Assembly (NCBI GenBank): GCA_902492855.1
Contig: CABUMU010000042.1
Span: 1-15,376 of the forward strand
Direction of reading: 5' to 3'
Length of the DNA: 15,376 nucleotides
From: an uncultured Collinsella sp.
Lineage (GTDB): Bacteria; Actinomycetota; Coriobacteriia; Coriobacteriales; Coriobacteriaceae
The number at the start of each line of letters is the position of its first letter. Within the stretch, counting starts at the first letter, position 1. Positions 6,849-13,696 of this stretch are shown here, in pieces. The notes under the pieces were generated by a model. That model was not told the DNA's origin. It saw only the letters and a list, made by a program, of their open reading frames with translations, and ran no database searches. The position numbers were made by a program, and so were the translations under genes.

Positions 6849-8156
6849 TTACTTGGTAGAAGGCTCGACTTTATCGATGGCCCAGGTGGATCCGAGGCCA
6901 CCGGTGGTATTGCGGCGGATGCGCACGGCACCCTCGCGGCGCTCGCCGGCCTGCGTGTAGCGCAGGGGGAAGCTTGCGCGGTTTCGCGCGGCCTCGATGG
7001 TACCGCGCTCGCGGGCGATCCAGTAGTACTCGCCGACAATGCCGAGGGTATCGGCGCCGTAGGGGAGATAGGTCGACAGCTGGTGCAGAAGCGGGCCGGG
7101 GCAGAAGACCTCGGTTGCGAAATCGACGGGGAAGTCCTCGGGGATGGCGGGCGCTACGGGTGCGGGGGTTGGGGCCTCTGCGAGTACCGAAGCCGGTGCC
7201 GGTGCGGGAATTTGGTCGCAAGCAGAGGCGGGCACGGATTCGATGACGGGTGCGAACTCCAGCGTCGTCTTCGGCTTGATTGTGGAATCTGCGGGCTTCA
7301 CGGTGACGGGCGCGTCTGCAGCTTCAGTTTCAACCTCAACCTGCGTCGCGCTCTCATTCTCGACGCTCGACTTTGCCTCGATGGGCGTGGATGCCATGGT
7401 GGTGATGCCGGCATTGGCATTCTCGGGGTCATAGACGACCGTGAGCGAGATGGCGGGCTGCGGCGTCTCGGGTTCCGGCGCCGTCTCGGTAGCGTCTTGA
7501 TCTGTGGGCTCGTCGGACTGATCGTCCTCGGCCTCGTCGCCAAAGACATCGCTGTTTTGGAACGCAGGCGGCTCGGGTTGGTCAGCGGCTTCTTCGGTTG
7601 TCGACTTGGGCGCTTCGTTGAGCTCCACAGTGGCTTCCTGCTCGGATATGACTTTGGGATCGGTCGTGGCGGCGATTTCGGTTTCGGCTTCTGCCGTTAC
7701 CTCAATAGCGACTTCGATCTCTGTCTCGGGCTCGGGTTCCGGCGCGGCTTCAACCATGGCTTCGGGCTCAGGACGTTTAACGTGCTTGGGGCGCACGGCC
7801 TTGAGGTCCTTCTCACCGCGCTTTTTCTTTTTGTAGGACTGCTTGGCGCCCTTGGCGGTCTTGGGCTTGTCCTCGCCCTTGGCAAGCGCAGCATCCCAGG
7901 CCTCGTTGGCGATGACCGTGGCATACAGGCGGCCGCCTTTAAAGACGGTCAGCTTAATGCAGTCGTTAAGTTCCTCGAGCAGCTCGCGCGTGGACTCAAA
8001 GCCCAGGTCATAAGCAGTCATGTCGCCTTCGGCGAGCGCCTCCTCGACCTGCGTCATAAACGTTTGCTTGCCGCATCCAATCGCATCGCGTAGCAGGCGA
8101 TACAGATAGATGTGGTTGCCCAGCGAAAGCGTGGGCCTAACTATTGTCTTGCTCAT
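6849..8156 (-). CDS. Unrecognised two-domain protein with long acidic/proline-rich linker
   Basis: Predicted 435-residue soluble protein that I do not recognise. Residues 1-93 form a compact domain (SLGNHIYLYRLLRDAIG near the start, then LGFESTRELLEELNDCIKL and KGGRLYATVI) with the helix-helix-wing look of a small winged-helix or OST-HTH/LOTUS-type RNA-binding fold; this is inference only. Residues 94-130 are Lys/Arg-rich (KQSYKKKKRGEK). Residues about 131-340 are a low-complexity run of Glu, Ala, Pro, Thr and Val, probably disordered. Residues about 345-430 form a second compact domain (GADTLGIVGEYYWIARERG, ending GSTWAIDKVEP). Start is ATG 8156, with AGAGGAG 8 bp upstream; an ATG at 8195 would run through that site. 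A palindrome at 8169-8184 overlaps the leader. A nucleic-acid-binding role is plausible but unproven. Confidence 0.7.
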   Translation of the reverse strand: MSKTIVRPTLSLGNHIYLYRLLRDAIGCGKQTFMTQVEEALAEGDMTAYDLGFESTRELLEELNDCIKLTVFKGGRLYATVIANEAWDAALAKGEDKPKTAKGAKQSYKKKKRGEKDLKAVRPKHVKRPEPEAMVEAAPEPEPETEIEVAIEVTAEAETEIAATTDPKVISEQEATVELNEAPKSTTEEAADQPEPPAFQNSDVFGDEAEDDQSDEPTDQDATETAPEPETPQPAISLTVVYDPENANAGITTMASTPIEAKSSVENESATQVEVETEAADAPVTVKPADSTIKPKTTLEFAPVIESVPASACDQIPAPAPASVLAEAPTPAPVAPAIPEDFPVDFATEVFCPGPLLHQLSTYLPYGADTLGIVGEYYWIARERGTIEAARNRASFPLRYTQAGERREGAVRIRRNTTGGLGSTWAIDKVEPSTK

Positions 8157-8168
8157 GGCAAATCTCCT

Positions 8169-8184
8169 CTTTACACATGTAAAG
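8169..8184. promoter_or_regulatory. Perfect palindrome resembling a BlaI/MecI/CopY box
   Basis: CTTTACA-CA-TGTAAAG has two perfect 7-bp arms around a 2-bp centre and contains TACAnnTGTA, the core bound by BlaI/MecI/CopY-family repressors. It lies just upstream of, and touches, the ribosome binding site of the minus-strand gene starting at 8156. On the same strand a TAAGAT -10-like box (8191-8186) is adjacent, so a bound repressor would block transcription start. No such repressor is encoded in the window. Confidence 0.4.
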
Positions 8185-8228
8185 CATCTTACCATCGCAT
8201 AGCGTTCGCCATGGCGGCGCCCAAGGCA

Positions 8229-8262
8229 AACGGGCGCGAACCGCTGTCGATTCGCGCCCGTT
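8229..8262. terminator. Hairpin after the minus-strand membrane protein gene
   Basis: A 12-bp perfect stem (AACGGGCGCGAA at 8229-8240 with 8251-8262, loop CCGCTGTCGA) lies 35 bp downstream of the minus-strand stop at 8297. On that strand it is followed by only TTTG, so it is a weak intrinsic terminator or an RNA-stabilising hairpin. Confidence 0.5.
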
Positions 8263-8296
8263 GTACAGGTCGGTTATCTATGAGAGGCAAACGTAC

Positions 8297-9250
8297 TTAG
8301 TTGCCCGATGCCGTGCCTTGGCTCGAGTTGTCAGATGCCGTGCCGGAAGCGGTTCCGCTCGAGCTGTTGGTGTTGTTACTGTCTGCCGTGCCCGTTCCCG
8401 ACGTGGTGTCGCTCGTCTGGCCGCCCGTGCTCGGCTGCGAACCGTCAGTCGTTTGGCTTGAGTCGGTCGTGCCGGACGGCGTGCTGCTGTTGGCCGTAGA
8501 GGAATCGGTGCCCTGCGATTGGTTTTGGGCGTTCGAGGACGAATTGGCAGAGGTAGAACTGTCTTGCGTATCGTCCGTCTGTGCCTGCTGATCCTGCGAC
8601 TGGGTGTTGCCATTTGCATCGCTCTCGGTCGTGCGCGACGAAAGGATTGGCTCGGGACGCTCGCCCAGACCCTCACCGGCGGTGGTGATAAGGATGGCAG
8701 CGGTACAGGCGATAACCGCGACGATGGCGATGGCGATCGAGAAGATGATGACCTTCTTTTGCGTCTGGCTGCGCTCTGCCGCCGCCTTGGCGCGCAGGCT
8801 GTCGGGGGCGACGCGCGCCGTGGTCGCGCGCCCTGCAATCTGGCGCATCTCCTGGGTAGTCGCGGCGCCGCCTAAGTGCTCCTCGGCATTTAATTCAACG
8901 GGTTCATAGGCGCCGGCGGGGTAGTCGACGGTGGCGTGCGTACCTTTGAGGGCTTCGGCGCTGGCAGAGATAAAGTGGCGGTAGACCTGCGAGGACACAA
9001 CGGTGATGACCGAGCTCACAGCGGCACCGATCACCGATCCGGCGATACCGATCTTGGAGGCAAGCGCGACGCTCGTAGCGGCAGCTGCGGCGCCGGCGAT
9101 GATCTGGGGAATGGAAATGTCGTCAAACAGGCCCTTTTTGGGCGCGATGGCCATGGTCTGGCCGATGGAATGGTTTTCGTGAACGCCGTTGTTGAGCGAT
9201 GCCGGCGTCATGACACGTGTGCGCGGCGCGTCGGTGTACTTGGTTGTCAT
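8297..9250 (-). CDS. Membrane-anchored protein with Ser/Thr/Asn/Gln-rich C-terminal tail, function unknown
   Basis: Predicted 317-residue protein that I cannot assign to a family. Residues 1-46 are polar. Residues 47-88 are a long Ala/Gly/Val/Ile-rich hydrophobic stretch (IPQIIAGAAAAATSVALAS onward), possibly one or two membrane passes or a glycine-zipper hairpin. Residues 90-155 are a soluble, Arg/Ala-rich segment. Residues 157-180 (VIIFSIAIAIVAVIACTAAI) are a clear transmembrane helix. Residues 181-317 are nearly all Ser, Thr, Gly, Asn, Gln and Asp, most likely an extracellular, disordered or glycosylated stalk; no LPxTG is seen. Start ATG 9250 has GGGAGGA 8 bp upstream, so an ATG at 9346 is not needed. 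The gene runs in the same direction as the 8156 gene, separated by a hairpin. Confidence 0.72.
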   Translation of the reverse strand: MTTKYTDAPRTRVMTPASLNNGVHENHSIGQTMAIAPKKGLFDDISIPQIIAGAAAAATSVALASKIGIAGSVIGAAVSSVITVVSSQVYRHFISASAEALKGTHATVDYPAGAYEPVELNAEEHLGGAATTQEMRQIAGRATTARVAPDSLRAKAAAERSQTQKKVIIFSIAIAIVAVIACTAAILITTAGEGLGERPEPILSSRTTESDANGNTQSQDQQAQTDDTQDSSTSANSSSNAQNQSQGTDSSTANSSTPSGTTDSSQTTDGSQPSTGGQTSDTTSGTGTADSNNTNSSSGTASGTASDNSSQGTASGN

Positions 9251-9424
9251 ACGGGGTCCTCCCGGTGTAAATCTGCTTCGTTTCGTGTAGCCATCAGGGT
9301 ACCCACCAGATGTGAATCGTGCGTGACATTTAACAGATACCATCAACTCATCAAGGGGGCTTGCTGTCTTTGGTGCAATAGCTTGATGCTAAACTGGATT
9401 AACGATTGCGAGGTGGTTTACGTG

Positions 9425-9643
9425 ATGTACCCGTATATGACATTCGAAGACGGTACCGAGGTCGTTCATTCTGACCTGATAACAGATGGGGATATCGAAA
9501 AGGTTATCGTGCATTTTGAACGACCGACGGTAGAGGGCTTCGACTCCGCTCGCTGTGAGTTGCCTTCCTGTTCGTGGACTGACTGGGAAGGGCATTTTAC
9601 TCAGAGTGAAAAACGAGCTTTCGAAGAGTGTTTGAGCAAATAA
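9425..9643 (+). CDS. Small conserved protein, similar to DUF6061 proteins
   Basis: Predicted 72-residue acidic protein. The opening MYPYMTFEDGTEVVHSDLI and the middle VHFERPTVEGFDSARCELPS resemble, from memory, small proteins annotated as DUF6061 that are frequent in mobile elements of gut Firmicutes and Actinobacteria; I cannot check this here. Those I recall run about 20 residues further, so this copy may be C-terminally short. The start is ATG 9425, with GAGGTGG 8 bp upstream; an in-frame GTG sits directly before it. An extended -10-like TGCTAAACT (9387-9395) could drive it. It lies at the left edge of the AT-richer block and is divergent from the membrane protein gene. Function unknown. 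Confidence 0.65.
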   Translation: MYPYMTFEDGTEVVHSDLITDGDIEKVIVHFERPTVEGFDSARCELPSCSWTDWEGHFTQSEKRAFEECLSK

Positions 9644-9649
9644 TTTAGA

Positions 9650-9670
9650 TTAGTTCGAGTTTAGTTCGAA
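9650..9670 (+). promoter_or_regulatory. Tandem TTAGTTCGA repeats upstream of the radical SAM cassette
   Basis: TTAGTTCGAG (9650-9659) and TTAGTTCGAA (9661-9670) are direct repeats offset by 11 bp, about one DNA turn, in the 100-bp gap before the first cassette gene. Such spacing suits side-by-side binding of an activator or regulator. No convincing -35/-10 pair could be fixed nearby. Confidence 0.35.
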
Positions 9671-9743
9671 TAAAGAAGCCGAATACGATGACCTAAAGCG
9701 TATGCATTTTTAGTATTAGATGCGTATGAAATGGAGGATGTGA

Positions 9744-10025
9744 ATGGATGAGCTAATAGACTTTAAAAAACGATTTCTCAAGAATGGCGAGCTGGTTTCA
9801 ATTCCAAAAAAGGAAAGCTATAAAAGAATCATGCTGCTATGGGCCGTCTCTTTCTTTGAATTAAATACAAGTTATACGGAGCTTCAGGTTAATCGTGTGC
9901 TGTCACAGCTCTATCCTGATTATGCCGTGTTGAGGCGGTACTTGGTTGATTATGGATTCCTATTAAGGGATGAGCGAGGCCTGAAATACGAGGTTAATCC
10001 TGATGTTCACGGTATTGAGAGCTAG
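9744..10025 (+). CDS. DUF2087 domain protein
   Basis: Predicted 93-residue soluble protein matching the DUF2087 pattern: a FLKNGELVSIPKKESYKRIML opening, then ELQVNRVLSQLYPDYAVLRRYLVDYGFLLRDERG, the conserved 'EVN..L...D...LRR.LVDYG.L.R' core. DUF2087 is helical, winged-helix-like, and often found fused to or beside HTH regulators, so a regulatory or nucleic-acid-binding role is plausible; this is inference. Start ATG 9744 has GGAGG 7 bp upstream. Its last 23 bases overlap the MFS transporter gene, so the two are translated as a unit. It is the first gene of the putative peptide cassette, and the TTAGTTCGA repeats lie about 75 bp upstream. Confidence 0.78.
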   Translation: MDELIDFKKRFLKNGELVSIPKKESYKRIMLLWAVSFFELNTSYTELQVNRVLSQLYPDYAVLRRYLVDYGFLLRDERGLKYEVNPDVHGIES

Positions 10026-11187
10026 CCGTCCGGTTCGGGTCCTATATATTGCTAGAGGGATAAGCGAAATAGGCAATTGGTGTGCGAATATTGCTTTGCC
10101 AATGCTGATTTACGAGGTAACTCACGATGTTTCTGCAACTGCTTTGATGGTCTGCTGCAGATTTGCCCCCGCTCTGTTTTCAGTTGCGCTCGCGCAGCTG
10201 CCTCAGAAGATGGGTATCGGGACACTGCAGGCCATGAGATTGGCAGACTTAATTCGCGCGGGATTATTCGTTTGCTATATTTTTGTTGATAGTAAATGGA
10301 GTATGTTTGCTATTACGTGCGCGGTATCGCTTTGCCGAACGGTTGAAATGCCCTGCTTTTACTCGTTGTTAAGAGCCAATACGAATAGTATCAATCGCGA
10401 CGTAATTAATAATTCGTTTGGGTTTCTGCAGAATTTGATGATGGTTCTGGGGCCAGTTGCCGGCGGTTTTGTTGTCGCTCAATTTGGGGCGGAGGCTGTT
10501 CTTGCATTAGACGCGCTTTCTTTTGCCGCGTCGTTCTGGTTGCTGCGAGATGTTCCGTCGGTTATCGAGGTTAATGATAAAGAGGGGATAAGCAAAAATG
10601 AAAAAAACTGGACTGCATTTAGTGATCTTAACGCGAAGCACTTGGCAATTGGTTTCCTATTAATCGATATTTCTAGTGGCGTGGCATTCGGCTCTCTGAA
10701 TTCTCTTTTGCCAGCTATAGCGCAATTGCAATTTGACTCGTCATCGATACAATACGGATTCCTTCAGAGTAGTCTTACAATCGGACTGTTGTTCGGAAAT
10801 ACAATATACGGTCGTTTAATCAGTGGTTCCGATTGCGTTAAATCATATTGTTTTGTGACGTATCTTGCGCTCGGTGCGTATCTGGCGTTTGGCTATCGCT
10901 ATGCGTCTGGGATATCGTTTATTTTCCTTTTTATCGTCGGTGCCGGAAACGCCATTCAAGATGTGCTTCTCATAACATCGCTGCAGGATTTGGCGAGAGA
11001 CGGATCTGAATCGATGAGCCTGTTTTCAATTAGGGAGTCTTTGCAATCGGTTGCTGTTGTTATTTCAACACTCCTTGTTTCGCTGTTCACGAGCATCGCG
11101 ATGTTCTCAATTCTCGTTACAGGACTTGGTGTATTTTCAATTATGATGGTAGTTGTGTTTCAATTGAATTATTTGCGAAAGATGTGA
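10003..11187 (+). CDS. MFS transporter, probable exporter
   Basis: Predicted 394-residue inner-membrane protein of normal MFS length with about 12 hydrophobic segments. The N-terminus YIARGISEIGNWCANIALPMLIYEVTHDVSATALM is the pattern of the MFS_3/EntS-type drug and siderophore exporters ('R..S.lG.w....alp.l.ye.T.s..a'). GPVAGGFVVAQFG near residue 150 resembles the motif-C glycines of antiporters. Polar loop around residues 190-205 (NDKEGISKNEKN) marks the central cytoplasmic linker. Start ATG 10003 overlaps the DUF2087 gene by 23 bp, with GAGG about 9 bp upstream. The radical SAM gene begins 7 bp after its stop. Context suggests export of a modified peptide, or self-resistance. Codons such as ATA, TTA and AGA are more common than in the flanking genes. 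Confidence 0.82.
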   Translation: MFTVLRASRPVRVLYIARGISEIGNWCANIALPMLIYEVTHDVSATALMVCCRFAPALFSVALAQLPQKMGIGTLQAMRLADLIRAGLFVCYIFVDSKWSMFAITCAVSLCRTVEMPCFYSLLRANTNSINRDVINNSFGFLQNLMMVLGPVAGGFVVAQFGAEAVLALDALSFAASFWLLRDVPSVIEVNDKEGISKNEKNWTAFSDLNAKHLAIGFLLIDISSGVAFGSLNSLLPAIAQLQFDSSSIQYGFLQSSLTIGLLFGNTIYGRLISGSDCVKSYCFVTYLALGAYLAFGYRYASGISFIFLFIVGAGNAIQDVLLITSLQDLARDGSESMSLFSIRESLQSVAVVISTLLVSLFTSIAMFSILVTGLGVFSIMMVVVFQLNYLRKM

Positions 11188-11194
11188 CGTTGAT

Positions 11195-11737
11195 ATGCCT
11201 AAAACGCTTTTAGTATTTCCCCCAGGATGGAGTCCAGTGGGGCCGTATCTTGCCTTGCCTGTTTTGAAGTCATATCTTCAAGAGGTTGAACAATACAAAG
11301 TTGACATTGTTGACTTAAACGTGGAATTTTACGATGACCTCCTATCTTTTAGACATGTCGAAGAGTGCTGTAAAAGGTATCGGGAATCAAAGGATTCGTT
11401 TAGTTCGAATGTTCAATTAACAATCGAGTTGATACAAAAGTCAGCACTTAATGTTGACGAGGCAAAAGATTTTTTCAGATCGAAGAGATACTTTAATCTA
11501 AAAGAAAGACAATATGCTGAAAACATTTTTAGAAATGCACTCTATATCATAAATCACGTCTCATATGGAGTTAAATACACGTTCAACTCCATAGATCTGC
11601 CCTATGATTATTATTCGACACCAGAAATAATGAAATCGCTTGCGGATACCTTGCATAATCCGTTATTTCCTTCTATGAAACTGCCTTTCTTAAGCGTATT
11701 CAGAGGGAAAAAATCGAGTTTATTGGGATTTCGGTGA
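11195..11737 (+). CDS. B12-binding radical SAM protein, N-terminal part (frameshifted)
   Basis: Open frame of 180 codons encoding the N-terminal half of a cobalamin-binding-type domain. TLLVFPPGWSPVGPYLALPVLKSYLQEV (residues 4-31) is the first strand and helix, and VDIVDLNVEFYDDLLS (35-50) the second, as in B12-dependent class B radical SAM enzymes. A helical insert follows. The true frame seems to be left near 11666-11668. In the other frame the bases from 11668 on read SFYETAFLKRIQREKIEFIGISVSG, which is what the family has before its next strand, whereas this frame gives an unconvincing tail and stops at 11735-11737. One extra T in the TTT at 11666-11668 would join both parts into a protein of about 773 residues. 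The ATG follows the exporter by 7 bp with a weak ribosome site. I read this as one broken gene, or an assembly error. Confidence 0.72.
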   Translation: MPKTLLVFPPGWSPVGPYLALPVLKSYLQEVEQYKVDIVDLNVEFYDDLLSFRHVEECCKRYRESKDSFSSNVQLTIELIQKSALNVDEAKDFFRSKRYFNLKERQYAENIFRNALYIINHVSYGVKYTFNSIDLPYDYYSTPEIMKSLADTLHNPLFPSMKLPFLSVFRGKKSSLLGFR

Positions 11738-13515
11738 GCGGCTGTTTCCAATTGATTTCTGCAGTTACGTTAGCGAAACTGATTAAAGAAGAATGTCCAT
11801 CTGTTAAACACGTCTCATTGGGCGGCAATTACATTACTCGTTTAGCAGATGACTGCATGAAAGAATGGCATCCCTTTTTTGAATACATTGATTCGATAAT
11901 GATGTATGACGGCGAAGAGCCGCTTGCACGTCTTCTTGAGGCTCTTGACTCTGGTGATGACAATCTCGACTGTGTTCCAAACCTTTGCCATGCTAAAGGT
12001 GGAAAGATATATAAAAACCATCGGATTGAGCAAACATTTATCAACGATACAGTTCCCGATTTCGATGGCTTCGCCCTTTCTAAATACTTCATGCCTGAGT
12101 TAATATTGCCGGTTTATTCCTCTAGGCAGTGTTTTAATCATTGCGCCTTCTGCACCATTCCCGGTGCTACCGGTGGTTGTTACCGAAAGATGCCTATATC
12201 GAGAGTATTTGAAATAATGTGTCGGTTAAATGAAAAATACGGCACGAGAGTTTTCTCTTTTGTGGATGAAACATTCGAAGGCAAAAGAATGGAGCAACTT
12301 GCGGATGAAATAAACGCATCGGGAAAAACGTTTTTCTGGCATGGAGAAACGAGGTTCTCTCCAACCCTAAGTACAGACGTTTTCAACAAGATATACCAAA
12401 GTGGATGTAGGCAGATTCAGTTTGGCCTCGAGTCATACAACCAAAGAGTTCTTGATCTAATGAAGAAGAACACGAGAGTTGATTGGATTGATCGCAATAT
12501 CCATGATTGTCTCAATGCGGGTATTCCTGTTCATCTATTCTTTATGATTGGCTTTCCGACCGAAACTAAAGAAGAGGCTCTGAACACCTTAGCTTATACA
12601 GAGAATGTTTTGAATTATTCAAAACAGGTATGTGGTGTTCCATATTCCACGAGAGGATTTACGAATTTTGGTCTCGTTATGGGGTCGGATGTTTGGAATC
12701 ATCCCGATAAGTATGGTGTCTCTGTAATGCCGAAGTCCCAATATGAGGATTTGCGCCTCGAAGTGGATTATGTTTCAGGCACTGGTTTAACTTTAAATGA
12801 AGCAAAATCCTTATCTGATGAGCATCATATTGATTTTTATATGCAAGAGGTCATAAACGGTAGCGACACAATTGACTTGCCCCAGCGGCTTCATATTTCA
12901 GAGGTGACCTGGATCCTAGATTCTATTCACGCTGTCAGGTATAAGGGACATTTGACCAAAGTAAAGCGACGGCTAACTAGTCTAAATCCAGCTGATCGAA
13001 TCTGGCTGGATTCCAAGACCTCTGTCGTGCTCGTTGAGCCATTTGCCTACTTCTATAATTCTGAATACCATCATGTCTATGCTGTTTCCCAGTTGGTATA
13101 CCTTAAGTTGGCCCGTTTATTGGAGGCCGATTGTAGCATTTCTCTTATCCTTGATCAGGGCGACCTCGAGCTGACAAGGGCGATAGAAGAACTGTTGCAT
13201 TATGGATTGCTGAATACAAATATCGATGCCGATTATGTAATGCACGATAATGGTTTTCAATTGGTTAAAAGTTCGTTTGTGAAAGAAGTCGGACGCTCAA
13301 AAGAGGGGTTAAGAGTACTGCTGAGTTGTGCCACCCATAGAATGTGTGCGGTTAATGATTTTTCGTTCGCTTTGCTTTCGTTGTTTGAAAAGCCGATTAC
13401 TAAGAACGAGGTGCGCGACATTTTGAAAAAAGAGGGACTATCGGCAAACGAGGAGCAACTAAACAAGTTGGTTGATAATTGCATGAAAGCAGATATACTA
13501 CAATTGATTAGATAG
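11734..13515 (+). CDS. B12-binding radical SAM protein, C-terminal part with catalytic core and PqqD-like modules
   Basis: Open frame of 593 codons if begun at GTG 11734 (frame open back to 11659). It continues the B12-type Rossmann domain (GCFQLISAVTLAKLIKEE, HVSLGGNYITRL, DGEEPLARLLEAL). The radical SAM core follows, with Cys133-x3-Cys137-x2-Cys140 (CFNHCAFC) binding the [4Fe-4S] cluster. Later core strands include FVDETFEG, FFWHGETRFSP, CRQIQFGLES and PVHLFFMIGFPTETKEEA. Two C-terminal stretches, coded by about 13001-13225 and 13270-13512, look like PqqD/RRE-type winged helices (VYAVSQLVYLKLARLLE and AVNDFSFALLSLFEK, each followed by a short helical run). Such modules bind RiPP leader peptides. 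A GTGA overlap with the upstream frame's stop could allow reinitiation, but no ribosome site precedes it and the break falls inside a core strand. Probable role: radical modification, perhaps methylation, of the peptide encoded 13 bp downstream. Confidence 0.8.
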   Translation: MSGCFQLISAVTLAKLIKEECPSVKHVSLGGNYITRLADDCMKEWHPFFEYIDSIMMYDGEEPLARLLEALDSGDDNLDCVPNLCHAKGGKIYKNHRIEQTFINDTVPDFDGFALSKYFMPELILPVYSSRQCFNHCAFCTIPGATGGCYRKMPISRVFEIMCRLNEKYGTRVFSFVDETFEGKRMEQLADEINASGKTFFWHGETRFSPTLSTDVFNKIYQSGCRQIQFGLESYNQRVLDLMKKNTRVDWIDRNIHDCLNAGIPVHLFFMIGFPTETKEEALNTLAYTENVLNYSKQVCGVPYSTRGFTNFGLVMGSDVWNHPDKYGVSVMPKSQYEDLRLEVDYVSGTGLTLNEAKSLSDEHHIDFYMQEVINGSDTIDLPQRLHISEVTWILDSIHAVRYKGHLTKVKRRLTSLNPADRIWLDSKTSVVLVEPFAYFYNSEYHHVYAVSQLVYLKLARLLEADCSISLILDQGDLELTRAIEELLHYGLLNTNIDADYVMHDNGFQLVKSSFVKEVGRSKEGLRVLLSCATHRMCAVNDFSFALLSLFEKPITKNEVRDILKKEGLSANEEQLNKLVDNCMKADILQLIR

Positions 13516-13528
13516 AGGAGGTTTCTGC

Positions 13529-13639
13529 ATGGACGTTATTAACAAAGATCTCTTGGAGCAACTGAAAGAGTTTCAGGAAGAGGACGTCGTGGTAGAAGTG
13601 TTCGACTTTGAGGACTACATGGATAAATTCTGCCATTAG
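13529..13639 (+). CDS. 36-residue acidic peptide, candidate RiPP precursor ending Cys-His
   Basis: Small gene not previously obvious because of its size. ATG 13529 is preceded by AGAGGAGGT with 6 bp spacing, the strongest ribosome site in this block. It lies 13 bp after the radical SAM stop and 24 bp before a strong terminator, so it is the last cistron of the unit. The peptide opens MDVINKDLLEQLKEFQEE, an amphipathic helix suited to recognition as a leader. A Val-rich, Phe/Asp-rich stretch follows (DVVVEVFDFEDYMDK), and it ends Phe34-Cys35-His36. Twelve of 36 residues are acidic and three are Lys, so it is strongly anionic. Only one Cys and one His are present, both at the C-terminus. A small regulatory or accessory peptide is the alternative. 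I recognise no known precursor family; the assignment rests on context. Confidence 0.68.
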   Translation: MDVINKDLLEQLKEFQEEDVVVEVFDFEDYMDKFCH

Positions 13640-13663
13640 TTTCGAAATTTTCTCGCCTCGCTT

Positions 13664-13696
13664 AAAGGAGAAGTCGATTATCGATTTCTCCTTTTT
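13664..13696 (+). terminator. Terminator of the radical SAM/peptide operon
   Basis: A 14-bp stem (13664-13677 with 13681-13694, one G-T pair, core AAAGGAGAA/TTTCTCCTTT) with a TTA loop runs into TTTTT. It begins 24 bp after the small peptide's stop, confirming that the peptide gene closes the operon. Confidence 0.85.

Noticed and set aside
6846..8093. Long plus-strand frame of 415 codons opposite the linker-rich gene
   Set aside because: Gly/Arg/Leu-rich composition comes from the complementary strand of the Glu/Pro/Ala linker. The minus-strand frame has a proper ribosome site and two sensible domains.
8936..9424. Upstream extension of the DUF6061-like frame
   Set aside because: It overlaps the start of the minus-strand membrane protein and the family-like sequence only begins at MYPYMTF (ATG 9425), which has its own ribosome site.
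11399..11409. Third copy of TTTAGTTCGAA inside the radical SAM gene
   Set aside because: It lies within coding sequence (Ser-Ser-Asn codons) without a tandem partner, so it is probably chance.
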